DNA of 64,000 nucleotides. Origin: Tetracentron sinense (Eukaryota > Streptophyta > Magnoliopsida > Trochodendrales > Trochodendraceae). Position numbers and translations under genes: made by a program. Under the pieces are notes generated by a model that did no database searches, was not told where the DNA came from, and saw only the letters and a list, made by a program, of their open reading frames with translations. Shown piece by piece: positions 24,038 to 34,398 of this stretch. The number at the start of each line of letters is the position of its first letter. The stretch's first letter is position 1. Location of the stretch: positions 28,424,505-28,488,504 of the forward strand of contig CM026571.1 of NCBI GenBank assembly GCA_015143295.1. Reading direction: 5' to 3'.

Positions 24038-25633
24038 TTGAGTCTAGCGGTTGAGCAAAATCCCCTTGATGCTAGTATCCATGCTGAGGCCAAAGGAGCG
24101 CGTGAACACTTACTCTCTCCTCTTACGGTGGAGGAAGCAGTTCTTAAACAACAATCGCGGGTGCAATGGCTGAACCTTGGAGATCAAAATAATAAATTTT
24201 TCTTCAACTCTCTCAATGCTCGCCGAAATCATAACATAATTGACTCCATTAAGACGGCTGCTGGCTCCTGGACCCGTGATCCTAAGGAGATCTCAACTAT
24301 GGCAGTTGAGTTCTTTTCCACTCTCCTCTCGGCTCCGCTAGAAGATGCCATGGATGATTTGGAGATATCTAGTCATGCTACCTTGTCCACTCAACAAATG
24401 GAAAGCCTTGAGGCCCCTTTTACCATTCTTGATATTCAGGAGGTGGTCATTCTTTCTAATGGCGATAAAGCCCCTGGTCTGGATGGGTTCACTGCTAAGT
24501 TTTTCCAAAGCTGCTGGGAGATAGTTAAAGGAGATTTGGCCGCTGCTATTCTCAGCTTTCTATCTCACTCTAAGCTTCTTCCTGAGATGAATTGCACGCT
24601 TATATCGCTTATTCCCAAGAGCGACAGCCCGGAAATGTTCAATGACTTTAAGGCCGATTTCGGTTTGTAATGTTGTGTATCATTTCATTTCCAAGATGCT
24701 TGCCCATCGGATGAAGCCGGTCATGGCTAGTATTATTAATGGTAATCAGTCGACTTTTTTTAGTGGTCTCATTTCTGACATTATCTTGTTGTGCTACGAG
24801 TTGCTTCACAATTACCACCTCCACAAGGGCCCGCCTCGTTCCTCGGTGAAAGTGGACATACGGAAGGCTTATGATTCTGTCTCTTGGAAGTTTCTTGGTA
24901 GTGCTCTTACTTTGTTTGGCTTTCCTCTTCATTTCTCTAAATGGATTATGGAGATGATTTCGGGAGTGAGATTCTCTATTATGGTGAATGGCATCAGGAT
25001 GGGTTCTTTTTGTAGTAGTCGCGGGCTGTGCCAAGGGGACCCTTACTTTTTCATGATTATCATGCAATGCCTGTCATGTAGATTGGATTTGGCCACCCTG
25101 GAGGGGATGCCTCGAACCTCACCCCGGTGTGATAAGCCTCTTATAACCCATCTTTGCTTTGCGGATGACGTCATGATCTTTTCTAGAGGTTCCGTTAGAT
25201 CATTTCGGGTGTTAGCTGACATCTTCAAATGGTTTAGCATGTCTGGTCTTAAAGTAAACCATTCCAAAACTCAACTATTCTGTTTCAATATCCCACAGAG
25301 AGAGAAAATCTTGATTCAAGGTATCATTGGTACTGAGAGTAGTGTGCTTCCCATCCGTTATCTTGGGTTGCCGTTAGCCCCTTCTCGATTGACTTTCGCG
25401 GACTGTCAACCGTTGGTTGATCGGGTAGCTAAGCATATTGCTTCTTGGAAAAACAGGTGGCTTTCTTATGGTGGTCGGGCTCAACTGATTCAAAGTGTTC
25501 TATATACCTTCCACAATTGTTGGTGCAATGTGTTTCTCCTTCCCAAAGCCATGATGGTAGCCATTGAGAGGTTGTTTTCCAGATTCCTTTGGGCTGGTCC
25601 TAATATGAGCCGTGGGATTTATAAAATCGCCTA
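24038..25633 (+). pseudogene. LINE reverse transcriptase
   Basis: Two overlapping frames (24038-24670 and 24642-25634) join near 24660, where FNDFKADFG shifts into RPISVCNVVYHFISK, a frameshift inside the 'FRPISLCN' motif. Conserved RT blocks are SRVQWLNLGDQNNKFF, DKAPGLDGF, VKVDIRKAYDSVSWKFL (first catalytic Asp), GLCQGDP and LCFADDVMIF (the FADD catalytic pair). The sequence after GLCQGDP lacks a few residues of the usual 'LSPYLF'. The catalytic residues themselves are retained. Confidence 0.85.
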
Positions 25634-25639
25634 GTCCTC

Positions 25640-26461
25640 TATCTGCACTCCAAAGGAGGAGGGGGGCCTGGGCATCCGTAGAGTCCTTGATTGGAATACT
25701 AGTAGCCTCCTCAAGAGGTTGTGGGAATTAGCAAAAAAGGATGAGTCTCTCTGGGTGCATTGGTTTAAAGAGAAGTTTCTAAAGAAGGATTCTATATGGA
25801 CTCTTAAGATGCCTAGCGCTCCTTCTTGGTGTGTGTGAAGTATTCTTAATGTCAGAAATAAAGCTTTGAGTCTTATCCTCCACCTGATTGGCGATGGTGC
25901 TAACTCTTCCCTATGGCTGGATCCGTGGCACCCTAGAGGGGTCCTATCTAATATTATCCCTATCTCTTCTTCTCATCTTTTGGGGATCAATCGTATGGAG
26001 ACAGTGGCTTCGCTCAAGCAAGGTAACAGATGGATACTTGATAATCCTCGGTTGCCTACGATGGTTAACATTTTTGAAGAAATCCCAGCTATTCCCATGT
26101 TGAAAGCAGATAAGGATAGAATTGTTTGGATGCCGGAGGCAAATGGCCTTTTCTCCATTAAGTTGGCATGGGACTCAATTCGGGCTAAGTTCCCAAAGAT
26201 CCCTTGGGCTGTTTTACTATGGCACAATCTTTCTATTCCTAAACACTCTATGGTCACTTGGCTAGCCATTAGAAGTGCTCTTACTACTCGTGACAAGCTC
26301 ATCCAGTGGGGAATAATTGTGGATGGTAATTGCATCCTTTCTAGTGGCCAGCTGGAATCCCACAACCACATTTTTGTGTCGCACCCTTTCTCTAGCACTA
26401 TTTGGGCTCAATTATCGCCCCTTCTCGGGTTGAAGATTCACACATGCTCCTCTTGGCAATA
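25640..26461 (+). pseudogene. LINE zf-RVT region
   Basis: After the RT, the frame at 25866-26461 gives the region that precedes RNase H in plant LINEs: IGDGANSSLWLDPWHP, then FSIKLAWDSIRAK, then WAVLLWHNLSIPKHSMVTWLA. The last is the W..IPKH..W motif before the zinc-knuckle Cys residues. Those Cys residues are largely lost (ILSSGQLESHNHIF in place of C..C...H..F). Confidence 0.75.
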
Positions 26462-26776
26462 ATTCATTAATTGGTTGATCAATCGTTGCAAGACTCGGCT
26501 TTTCCATTACTCCCTTAGAAAGGTAGTGTTTTGTGCCTTTATTTATCAGATTTGAGCAGAAAGAAATAGAAGGATATTTCATGGAAATATCAAATCTGCC
26601 CAGAGTATTTCTCATCTTATCTTGCAGGAGATTGGTATAAAAATCAATGCTAAGGGGGTGAATAATGTCGACACTCCCTATAATAGAGAGATTATTCAAG
26701 GCTTGGGTGTCTTGGTTTCCTGGAAGACCCCTTCTATCAAATGGGTTTCTTGGTTCCCCCCCAGACCTAGGTTGTA

Positions 26777-27241
26777 TTGACGTTAGCTGTGATGGTGCAT
26801 GCAGATGGTGCTAGGTTCGGGTATATTCTTAGGGACTCTATGGGATCCCCCATTTTTGCGATGGCTGGAAATAGATCAGTGGGATATGTTGTTGGAATGG
26901 AGCTTCTTGCTATTAAACGCGGAATTCAAATTGCTCAAGCCCTTGGTTTCTCTAGAATCCGAGTCTCCTCTGATTCGTCTTAGGCCATCGCTTTTGCGCA
27001 ACATATGTGTACGTGGCCTTGGGAAGCCAGCTGCACTCTTTCAGAGATTACCGCGATCACTTCTTCTTTTTTGGAATTTAGTATTAAGCTACGCCTGCAG
27101 GAAGCTAACTTTGCTACTGATTTTCTCTCCAAACATTGTAGGGATCCTAAAGAGGTGTCTTTTATTCCTTCTGTTTTCCCCTCTCGGCTCGCTCTGTTTG
27201 TTAGTCAAGATAAGAGAGGTTTTAGATATATGCACTTGTAA
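26777..27241 (+). pseudogene. LINE RNase H domain
   Basis: The reading frame has VHADGARFGYILRD, GMELLAIKRGIQIA and RIRVSSDS, then after a stop at 26981 LQEANFATDFLSKH. The four acidic residues of RNase H (Asp in HADGA, Glu in MELLAI, Asp in SSDS, Asp in ATDF) are all present. The domain removes RNA from the cDNA hybrid. Confidence 0.8.
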
Positions 27242-27299
27242 TTTGTCTTCTTTAGTACTGGTTCGGGTCTGCCTTAACCCCGCTTTCTTTTTCCAAAAA

Positions 27300-27937
27300 A
27301 AATGTCTATATCATTGCTGAGGCTTGAACTCTTACCATGGTTTGGATCTTTCATCTTTTTCTTCCCAAACCTGGCTTTGGTATGGCATGGGCACATAGTC
27401 CGCCACGTGGGAAGCCACACGTCATTGCCAGGTGGAATGCAGGGTAGAAGTTTAACTTATTTGCATCCCCAAACATACACACATTCTAAGTTCTCCCCAA
27501 AAAATATTCTTTGGAGCCAAGATTTTTGCTCAAGGCTATAGAAGCCAATCATCTAGAAATTTCACAGTTTCATACTATGTAGTGAAATATAATCCATAAA
27601 TAAGAAGAAGAATAAAAGAGAGCAAAGGGTTAAAATACCAACAACTAAGATAACGGTAGCAGACTGTAAGAACACCTACAACTACTAAATCTGAATACTG
27701 AGCATATGACTTCCACTATTTCAAATTTAACTTGGATGGCTTTTCCACAACCTAATTGGATAGTCTTTGTTAACCCTTCCTCATTGAATGTCTGTTGTAG
27801 CTAGCTATGTCATTTGTAAACCTAAATTATGGTATAAAAATTGGGGGGCCTTACCTTCTATACTGATCTAGAACTAACCCTAGTCTAGGACTGAAGAGAA
27901 CTGCTAGCATTGCAATTCCAAAATCTCTCTCTCTCTT

Positions 27938-27974
<37 letters not shown>

Positions 27975-28191
27975 TGGAATGAAACCCAATTTACAACTTA
28001 CTACTATCAAGCAAAAAGCAAAAAAACGACACAAATGAACCGAAAATCTTTTCAGTCATTTATTTCCCAGTTCCCACAGAAAGTAGCAGTGTACAAATAA
28101 TAAATAAATAAATAATGGAGAAATGATATCATATTAAGAGTATACTCTTTTCTAGGGCTGATTTCTAGTACTTGTTGGCTAGTTCGGCTGA
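27300..28191. other. Non-coding stretch with CT and AT microsatellites
   Basis: There is no gene. (CT)n then (TA)n tracts lie at about 27925-27972. The segment after 27300 contains CACGTGG (G-box-like) but no gene is seen beside it. Confidence 0.6.
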
Positions 28192-29457
28192 TTACAAAGT
28201 ACTAGGTAACTGGTTCAGATCCCGACTGTTCAAGTACAAGCAGCTCTTTTTACCAGAAAAACTGGATGTTGTAGGCACCAGAGAAAACCCGGCATACTCC
28301 ATATCTTTCTTTGCCAAGCATATGTCAATGATGTACTTGAAAAGATCATGTTTTTGAACAAAAGGTTGGGTTGCATCTGCATATTCCTCAAATGGCATCC
28401 ACTGAAGATAAAAACAGCAACCATGAGACGATTCACTAGTTATTACAGGTCTTGCTGGTATCAGTTTTTTTATAAATTTCTAATACATGTAATTTGAGGA
28501 ATACTTGAATCAAGATGGGAGGAGAGGCATAATTTGTCCTCCCTATCGATGTCACACGTGTAGCACGAATTAAGGTGGTTTGAACCATCAGTAGATGACT
28601 CCCAAGTCCCAACTAAATCTTTTATGCCAAAGTGTTGAGCCAAATGGCTGATTCAAATCAAATTATCTTATCTTAAGCATTCTTTTGATTGCTAGAAAAA
28701 TATGACCACGACTTTCTGGGGTCCAAGGAAATGAATGTACACGGATCATTTAGGCTTTTCAATAGAGGAGATGTCCTAAGTGGGACACATGAAACTGTGT
28801 GCCTGAGAGCTACACGTGTGCCATCTTAAAGGTACAGAAGGGAGGTAAATTTATTCACATGCTACAATCCTGATTCAACGTTTTTCTTGTTTTCTCGTTC
28901 CACTTTTGTTAAAATACAAATTTCAGAACCTGCTTAAAAGACTATCAGGATCCAACAAAAGAACATTTGGGAATGCATGATTGGCACCACGAAGTACACT
29001 TGGCAAAGAAGAAAACAGGTCAAGAGAAACTGGTAATCAGTTGCTTGACGAGAGTCAAAATCATTTATTGTGTTGCATAAAAGGATTGTCAAGTCCTTCT
29101 TTTGATTTGTAAACAAAATGGTTTTTAGTAGTCCCCTATCAGAAGAGGAAGGAAGAAATCTTTACAATCTATCTATGTCAACCAGAAATTACCTGGGTTG
29201 CCTCAATCTCCGATTCTTGCTTCTGAATGTCAAAAGAGAGAGGACGCATCATGCACACGAAGAATAAGTCTGACTTCTCAAAGAATGACTGGGGGCTTTG
29301 TCTGTAAATGAAACAGATGAAGAGTTTGAGAAGGCTTCAAAACTTGGAAAGAAATGAGGAACAGCATAATAATTTTGGGAAAGAAAAAAGATGAGGAGGC
29401 TATCCTAGGATTTATTCAATACAATGCAGTAAATTTTCAAAAACAATCTTGCATGGT

Positions 29458-29610
29458 GAGTGCTAGCTACACTCCTCTTATTGGACTCTCCCCTTTTAAG
29501 TTCAAGAAGACATGGATTTTGGGTCAGGAATTTATGGACCTCACCATAAAATTCTTCTCTTCTTGCCCTTAAAAGGGGAGAGTCCAATAAGAGGAATGTG
29601 GCTAGCACTC
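29458..29610. repeat. Near-perfect 43-bp inverted repeat (fold-back MITE)
   Basis: The left arm 29458-29500 (GAGTGCTAGC...CCTTTTAAG) and the right arm 29568-29610 (CTTAAAAGG...GCTAGCACTC) are reverse complements with two mismatches, around a 67-bp loop. There is no coding content. No clear target duplication flanks it (ATGGT and AATGA). RNA from it would form a long hairpin. Confidence 0.85.
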
Positions 29611-30479
29611 AATGACTCCAGTAGGGAACTTCCATACACCTGTACCTCAGAATTTGCCACTCTTTTCCTGAACTACCAGCACCTACAGAAGGAACTTGAA
29701 CATGCAAAACTACTGAGCCATCACAACAAGGTTTCCGACATTGAAAGTATAGTGAGAGATCGATTTCAGAATGGATATGCTACAACAATTTAAAAGTGGA
29801 CACATCTCAGAATGATGACATGTGACTCTTTCCTATTTATTTCAAAAACAAAAGGCACTTAGTTAAGCTAAGCCCAAGGTTAAGAGAAGACGTAGAATTA
29901 CATGGGACAAAATTCTATGAGAGAGAAGAAAAACTCATACTTGTATTTAAGTTGGTAGAATAATCAAGTCAGAATGGACGAGAAGAAGAATCCTGGCCAC
30001 TGCAGTAAACAATGTAGGCATCAGGGCAGGTTGTGTCACATGACTCACACCCTTTGATGGTTTCTATAAGGATATCTTCAAGCTTGAATATTGGAAACCT
30101 TGAATAATAGGATGAAGATAATCATCCAAACCATAGACCTCTTTAATGAACCATCGACCATATTTGTTTTACTATCCAAAAAAAAAATCTAAATATTTGA
30201 GATCATCCAAACAACTCAAGCTTTTACAGAGAAAATCTCAATAGGGAACACATCCTATGGGGGTCCAAACCATTTACAAGGAAAAACCAGCAGGAAACAC
30301 ATGATTTGGTGGGTCTAATCCCCCTTGACTATGCCACATATACAAAAGAAGCAGGGAGGGGTTCCTTTATGACCTGGATGTCCTCTTACTTCATGGTTGA
30401 GGTATATATAGCCAGAATAATGAGGAATGAGGGGTAATGATAACTACTGTGGGAGTACCTCTCTCTTCTTATTCATGAC
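29611..30479. other. Non-coding stretch
   Basis: No gene is recognised. It probably includes intron sequence of the Nudix gene and unknown debris. A frame at 29512-29793 has no known domain. Confidence 0.4.
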
Positions 30480-30484
30480 AAAAG

Positions 30485-30900
30485 TTTTGTGCGGAAACCC
30501 CTTAGGATAGAATAAACAACAATGAAAAAATAAATATAGCAAAAAAGAAAACACACCACAAAGCAAGATTTACGTGGTTCGGCCTAAATGCCTACGTCCA
30601 CGGTCACAGCACACCAAATATCTTCACTAATCCAAGAGAAGAATATAAAAGAGAAGAACCCGCAACGAAGATCAAACCCCAAGGAAAGCCTATAATGCTC
30701 TCTCTCCCAAAAATCTTCTAGTTCTCTCAACCCAAACACAAGAGGAAATGAATTCTACTAAAGTAGAAGTCTCCCAAAGCTAAAAAAAACTCTCTAAAAA
30801 CTGTTTTTAGGAATTTTCAGAACAAAACAACGTTTGGGCGATCGATCCCCCACTTGGGTGATTGATCCCCCTACCCAAAATTCGAGCCAATAACTTCATA
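30485..30900 (-). repeat. 3' LTR of the gag-only copia element
   Basis: It pairs with 32454-32988. It lacks about 80 bp present in the other LTR. The missing part is bracketed there by the short repeat CCCAAAC, so it was probably lost by slippage or microhomology. It also has fewer GGGCGATCGATCCCCC units. Confidence 0.85.
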
Positions 30901-31244
30901 AATCTCCACCTTGGCAAGAATCCCGAGAACACCCTTTGATGTGCCATCTCGTTTTCACCAACATAAACCAAACCGAATGCAAGGCTCTACCTTACCGAAC
31001 TTAGAGTAAGTCTAAACAACTTTTTAGACTTCTCCACCCAAATTCTTTCACCTTATTGCGAAAGATGTGGAGTCCCCGACTCCACTTGCAAATCATCATC
31101 AAAACTGAATGTCATATATTCAGCTGCCTTCATCTTCAACTGCAAACCCTCATTGTTTGCCAAAACTCGTGCCTCCTTTCCCGGGCTAAAATTAGGAACA
31201 TGAGTTTTCTTCACCTTATATGCTTCATCAAAAACCGTGTTTCC

Positions 31245-31481
31245 TTACAACCCATACAAGTTCCTTCTTCTCTTGCCAGTCATCACAATTGAGGCTCCCT
31301 TTCGAACCTTTAACACTCCACCTTGTGCATAGAATCTGCACCCCCGGGAGTCTAAAGAGATCAAATTTTTCTTTAGATCTGGAACATGTCTCACTCTTGT
31401 CAATGTCCTCACTACATCATTGTACATTCTTATTTTGATTATCCATATCCCAAGAATTTTATAGGGTGTATTATTACCCAT
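31245..31481 (-). pseudogene. copia protease-region fragment
   Basis: The frame reads VRTLTRVRHVPDLKKNLISL, the conserved block between gag and integrase in copia polyproteins (usual V.HVPDLRKNLISLG), followed by GVLKVRKGASIVMTGKR. Flanking stops show decay. Confidence 0.7.
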
Positions 31482-31826
31482 TAAGACAGTGTTGCCTTCA
31501 ACCTTGTTGTAGGTAGCAAATCAGTCCCTATTTTGACATACATGATGGGAACAACCAGAATCAAGAATCCACTTGTCCTTAGATCAATCATTTTTTGTAG
31601 TAACTGAAAGAATCATAGGATCATCGTTCGGATTTTTAGAATTTTCATCAACCACATTAGCTGTACTGGAGGATTTTCTTTTCTCCTCCTCCTCCTCACT
31701 CTTCTTTAACTGACAATATCTAGCTATATGTCATTTCTTATGGTAGTAATAACATTCAATATTCTTGTATGATTTGGACCCTTTTCTAGGTCCGTTACCT
31801 TTTGTCCTCCCCTCTCCTTGTAAAGC

Positions 31827-32336
31827 CTACTCATGACTTTCACTATTTAGCGCACTCTTTCTCAACTCATTAGAGAGAAGTGCAGCAATAACATATTTCA
31901 AATTGATATCCTCCTTTTTATAGAGCAACGTAGTACGGAGGTGTTCAAGTGGAGGAGGTAGGGAAGTAACAAGAAGTAAGGTTTTGTCCTCTTGATCAAG
32001 TTTCACACCAATGCTCATTAACTCAGCAGTTATCTTATTAAATTCACTAAAATGATCAAAAATTTTCATACCTTCTACCATCTTGAGTGTAAACAACTTT
32101 TGTTTCAAGTATAATCGGTTAGTGAGCAATTTCGTCATGTAGAGACTCTCTAACTTCAACCAAAGTCCTGAAGCCGTCTTCTCTTCAAGAATATTGTATA
32201 CTACTTCATCTACTAAGCATAGGCGAATCACACTCATCGCCTTCAAATAGAAGTCCTCCCAATCTTCCTCCTTCAGATTTTCAGGTCTCTTAACATTTCT
32301 CTTCAAAGCTTTGTGCAAGCCTTGTTGGATCAACAA
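31827..32336 (-). CDS. copia gag (UBN2-type) domain, partial
   Basis: A 170-codon uninterrupted frame reads WLKLESLYMTKLLTNRLYLK, MVEGMKIFDHFSEFN and LVTSLPPPLEHLRTTLLY, the classical copia gag fold (W..L...Y......R..L...L). The gag particle would package element RNA. The zinc knuckle (C..C....H....C) expected just downstream appears broken near 31740-31700 (YHKKxH.A.Y with Cys lost). Gag is the only long intact frame in the element. That is common for elements that depend on a partner for pol, but it does not prove selection. Confidence 0.7.
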   Translation of the reverse strand: MLIQQGLHKALKRNVKRPENLKEEDWEDFYLKAMSVIRLCLVDEVVYNILEEKTASGLWLKLESLYMTKLLTNRLYLKQKLFTLKMVEGMKIFDHFSEFNKITAELMSIGVKLDQEDKTLLLVTSLPPPLEHLRTTLLYKKEDINLKYVIAALLSNELRKSALNSESHE

Positions 32337-32453
32337 GTCACAAACCTTTATTTACCATAACCCGAAGTTTTTACTTCAATCGAATTTCTCCACTTCGAAT
32401 TCGGAATTCGAAGTTTTTGTCGTCATTCTAAACCAATAGCTCTAATACTAGTT

Positions 32454-32988
32454 TGTTGTACGGAAACCTCTTAAGATAGAATAAACGATAATAGAAAAAT
32501 AAATATAGCAAAAAAGAAAACATACCACAAAACAAGATTTACGTGGTTCGGCCTAAATGCCTACGTCTACGGTCACAGCATACTAAATATATTCACTAAT
32601 CCAAGAGAAGAATACAAAAGAGAAGAATCTACAATGAAGATCAAACCCCAAGGAAAGCCCACAATGCTCTCTCTCTCAAAAATCTTCTTATTCTCTCAAC
32701 CCAAACCCTAGATATGACAATCTTACTTGACTTCTCTTACAAACCCTAACCCCAAGCCTCTCTTTTATAACCCAAAAGAGACCCCAAACACAAGAGGAAA
32801 CGAATTCTACCAAAATAGAAGTTTCCCAAATCTAAAAAACTCTCTAAAAACTGTTTTTAGAAATTTCTGAAACAAAACAACGTTTGGGCGACCGCCCCCT
32901 TTGGGGCGATCAATCCCCCACTTGTGCGATCGATCCCCCTTTTGGGCAATTGATCCCCCTACCCAAAATTTGAGCCAATAACTTCACA
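32454..32988 (-). repeat. 5' LTR of the gag-only copia element
   Basis: It begins TGTGAAGTTATTGG at 32988 and ends CCGTACAACA at 32454. A TATAAAAGAG box is visible at about 32770-32762 on the minus strand. Three to four GGGCGATCGATCCCC-type units occupy 32886-32955. The primer site follows at about 32446-32432. Confidence 0.85.
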
Positions 32989-33038
32989 AAAAGCACCAAT
33001 ACCCACTCGGTGTGAAGCATTTTCTTGAAGAGTATTAG

Positions 33039-33203
33039 CAGTTTCAAGAATCCAATATACAAGCATCAACTATTTTGGCTCAGTATGGTGGTAGCGAAAT
33101 CCCTCCTCCAACTCAATATAACAGATCAAGAAACATGAGTCAGAGGCAAAGATCCATTGATGTTAATGGACAAAACATGATGGAGAATAATTACCACATC
33201 TAA
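33039..33203 (+). pseudogene. Unidentified C-terminal coding tail
   Basis: An open frame without a start codon reads QFQESNIQASTILAQYGGSE then IPPPTQYNRSRNMSQRQRSI and ends NYHI-stop at 33203. An in-frame TAG precedes it at 33036. The composition (Gln, Ser, Asn, Arg, few hydrophobics) looks like a genuine protein C-terminus rather than chance. It is antisense to the Nudix blocks and lies right next to the copia insertion. I do not recognise the family; it may be a captured gene end. Confidence 0.3.
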
Positions 33204-33898
33204 ATTCTACATTCAAAATTAGTTTACTAGCAATTTCCCACAACTTCTATAATTAAAATGTGTCCTAGTAGTCACCACAACTATATTCTATAAACGCAAT
33301 GTGCTGTCACCTTCACTGCAACTTCAACAAGGTTCACAAGTTCAATAGGCAACTTAATTAATCCAAACACCCCTCTTCCCCTGCAAAAAATATATTAACA
33401 AATTAATCATACTAACAGAAGAAGCTAGAAACATCGCCCAGAGTGCATGCTTGTTATAACTTATAACCATATGACAAACAGGAAGCAGCTAACAGGCAAC
33501 TCCCTATCTATATTTTATAATAAGTGTATAAGAGTAACTAGCGCTCCGAGTTATTGGTTCTATCAGTAACTATAGTTACATAAAATCAAACAGTTCAACA
33601 AGCACAAATTTATCTGTTAGGAATAGAATATGAATGGAATAATCACTTGTTGCCTTCATTGTGAAATTGAAGCTCTAAGCAAAGAAGCGAAGACTGTAGA
33701 GTCCATAGGCTCCTTCATGTCTACAATGACAACTCTGTGGTCATCATCGGATGCAGTAAGTAACTCAACCAGTTGCACTTCATTCTCAGCTCCCACTTGC
33801 TCCACAGCCGATGACGAACTTACTGGTACAAACATGAATCTGATATTAAATGGAGTCACAACTCTAGACTCGAGACTCGAAAGAACAAGAAAACCCAT

Positions 33899-34393
33899 AT
33901 CCCACTAAGTTAAACCACATAATTAGTCTGGTATTGAATTTCATTTTCTATATTAGGTGATTCAAAACCAAATAAATAATTCAAGATTTACAAGAGAAAG
34001 TTAAGCATACTAAGGGTGCGGGGAATTATTCATTCTATCAATTTGCCCTTCACGCATATGTTCATTTGGGAAACAAGATGAGATCATTAACCTGATTTGC
34101 TCCTCATAAATCTTAAAATTTCATGTAGTGAAATTCGATGATTCATCCCACAAGCAAACAAGCTTATTCATGGTACAAAGAAGAAAAGTAGATAGGACAG
34201 AAGATCATGATAAGCAGCAATACAACTATCTCTAATTCAACAATAAGCAAAGAAAGTAGAAATCAGAAGATGTTGAACTACAAAAATAGAAACTTTTTGC
34301 TCCAAAATCAACACTTAAGCATATAATTTCCTAAATCGAGCACACCCAAAAGAAATAAACCGCTAAAACACGAACTGAAAAGAAAAAATCACA
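33899..34393. other. Non-coding stretch left of the chromovirus
   Basis: AT-rich, with no gene or element recognised. It is probably the 5' flank of the Nudix gene. Confidence 0.4.
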
Positions 34394-34398
34394 TAAAG

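Larger units (their letters stand above)
22960..27299 (+). mobile_element. L1-type LINE retrotransposon, 5'-truncated, with coding breaks
   Basis: Endonuclease, reverse transcriptase, zinc-finger and RNase H regions follow in the normal order. A short A-run at 27292-27299 marks the 3' end. ORF1 (the gag-like protein) is nearly all missing; only its possible C-terminal tail lies at 22960-23090. Breaks are few (perhaps eight stops or frameshifts over 4.2 kb), so the insertion is moderately old. I saw no clear target duplication. Confidence 0.85.
30485..32988 (-). mobile_element. Non-autonomous copia element (gag only), complete with both LTRs
   Basis: The 5' LTR is 32988-32454 (535 bp) and the 3' LTR is 30900-30485 (416 bp), both on the minus strand, beginning TGTGAAGTTATTGGC or TATGAAG. 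AAAAG flanks both ends (30480-30484 and 32989-32993), a perfect 5-bp target duplication. After the 5' LTR comes a primer-site-like GTATTAGAGC; before the 3' LTR is a purine tract (AAGGTGGAGATT). The interior is only about 1.55 kb and codes for gag and part of the protease region. Integrase and reverse transcriptase are absent, so mobility would have needed a helper. Confidence 0.9.
28192..33898 (-). pseudogene. Nudix hydrolase gene remnant (plant NUDT2/10-like), central exons missing
   Basis: Three minus-strand blocks match the plant Nudix hydrolase layout. The N-terminal block (33898-33645) reads DDHRVVIVDMKEPMD...LRASISQ. It then has TGA where the family has Trp (usual QWRQQ), then RQQ and a GTGATT donor. 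A late exon (about 29300-29194) reads FFEKSDLFFVCMMRPLSFDI followed by QKQESEIEATQ and a GTAATT donor. The last exon (28400-28192) reads MPFEEYADATQPFVQKHDLF. Family members hydrolyse nucleoside diphosphates linked to another moiety through the Nudix box GX5EX7REUXEEXGU. That box and the neighbouring exons are not found anywhere between the blocks. The nonsense codon and the lost catalytic exons make it non-functional. A gag-only copia element sits between the blocks. Confidence 0.7.

Noticed and set aside
24648-25067. 139-codon minus-strand frame
   Set aside because: Antisense shadow of the LINE reverse transcriptase.
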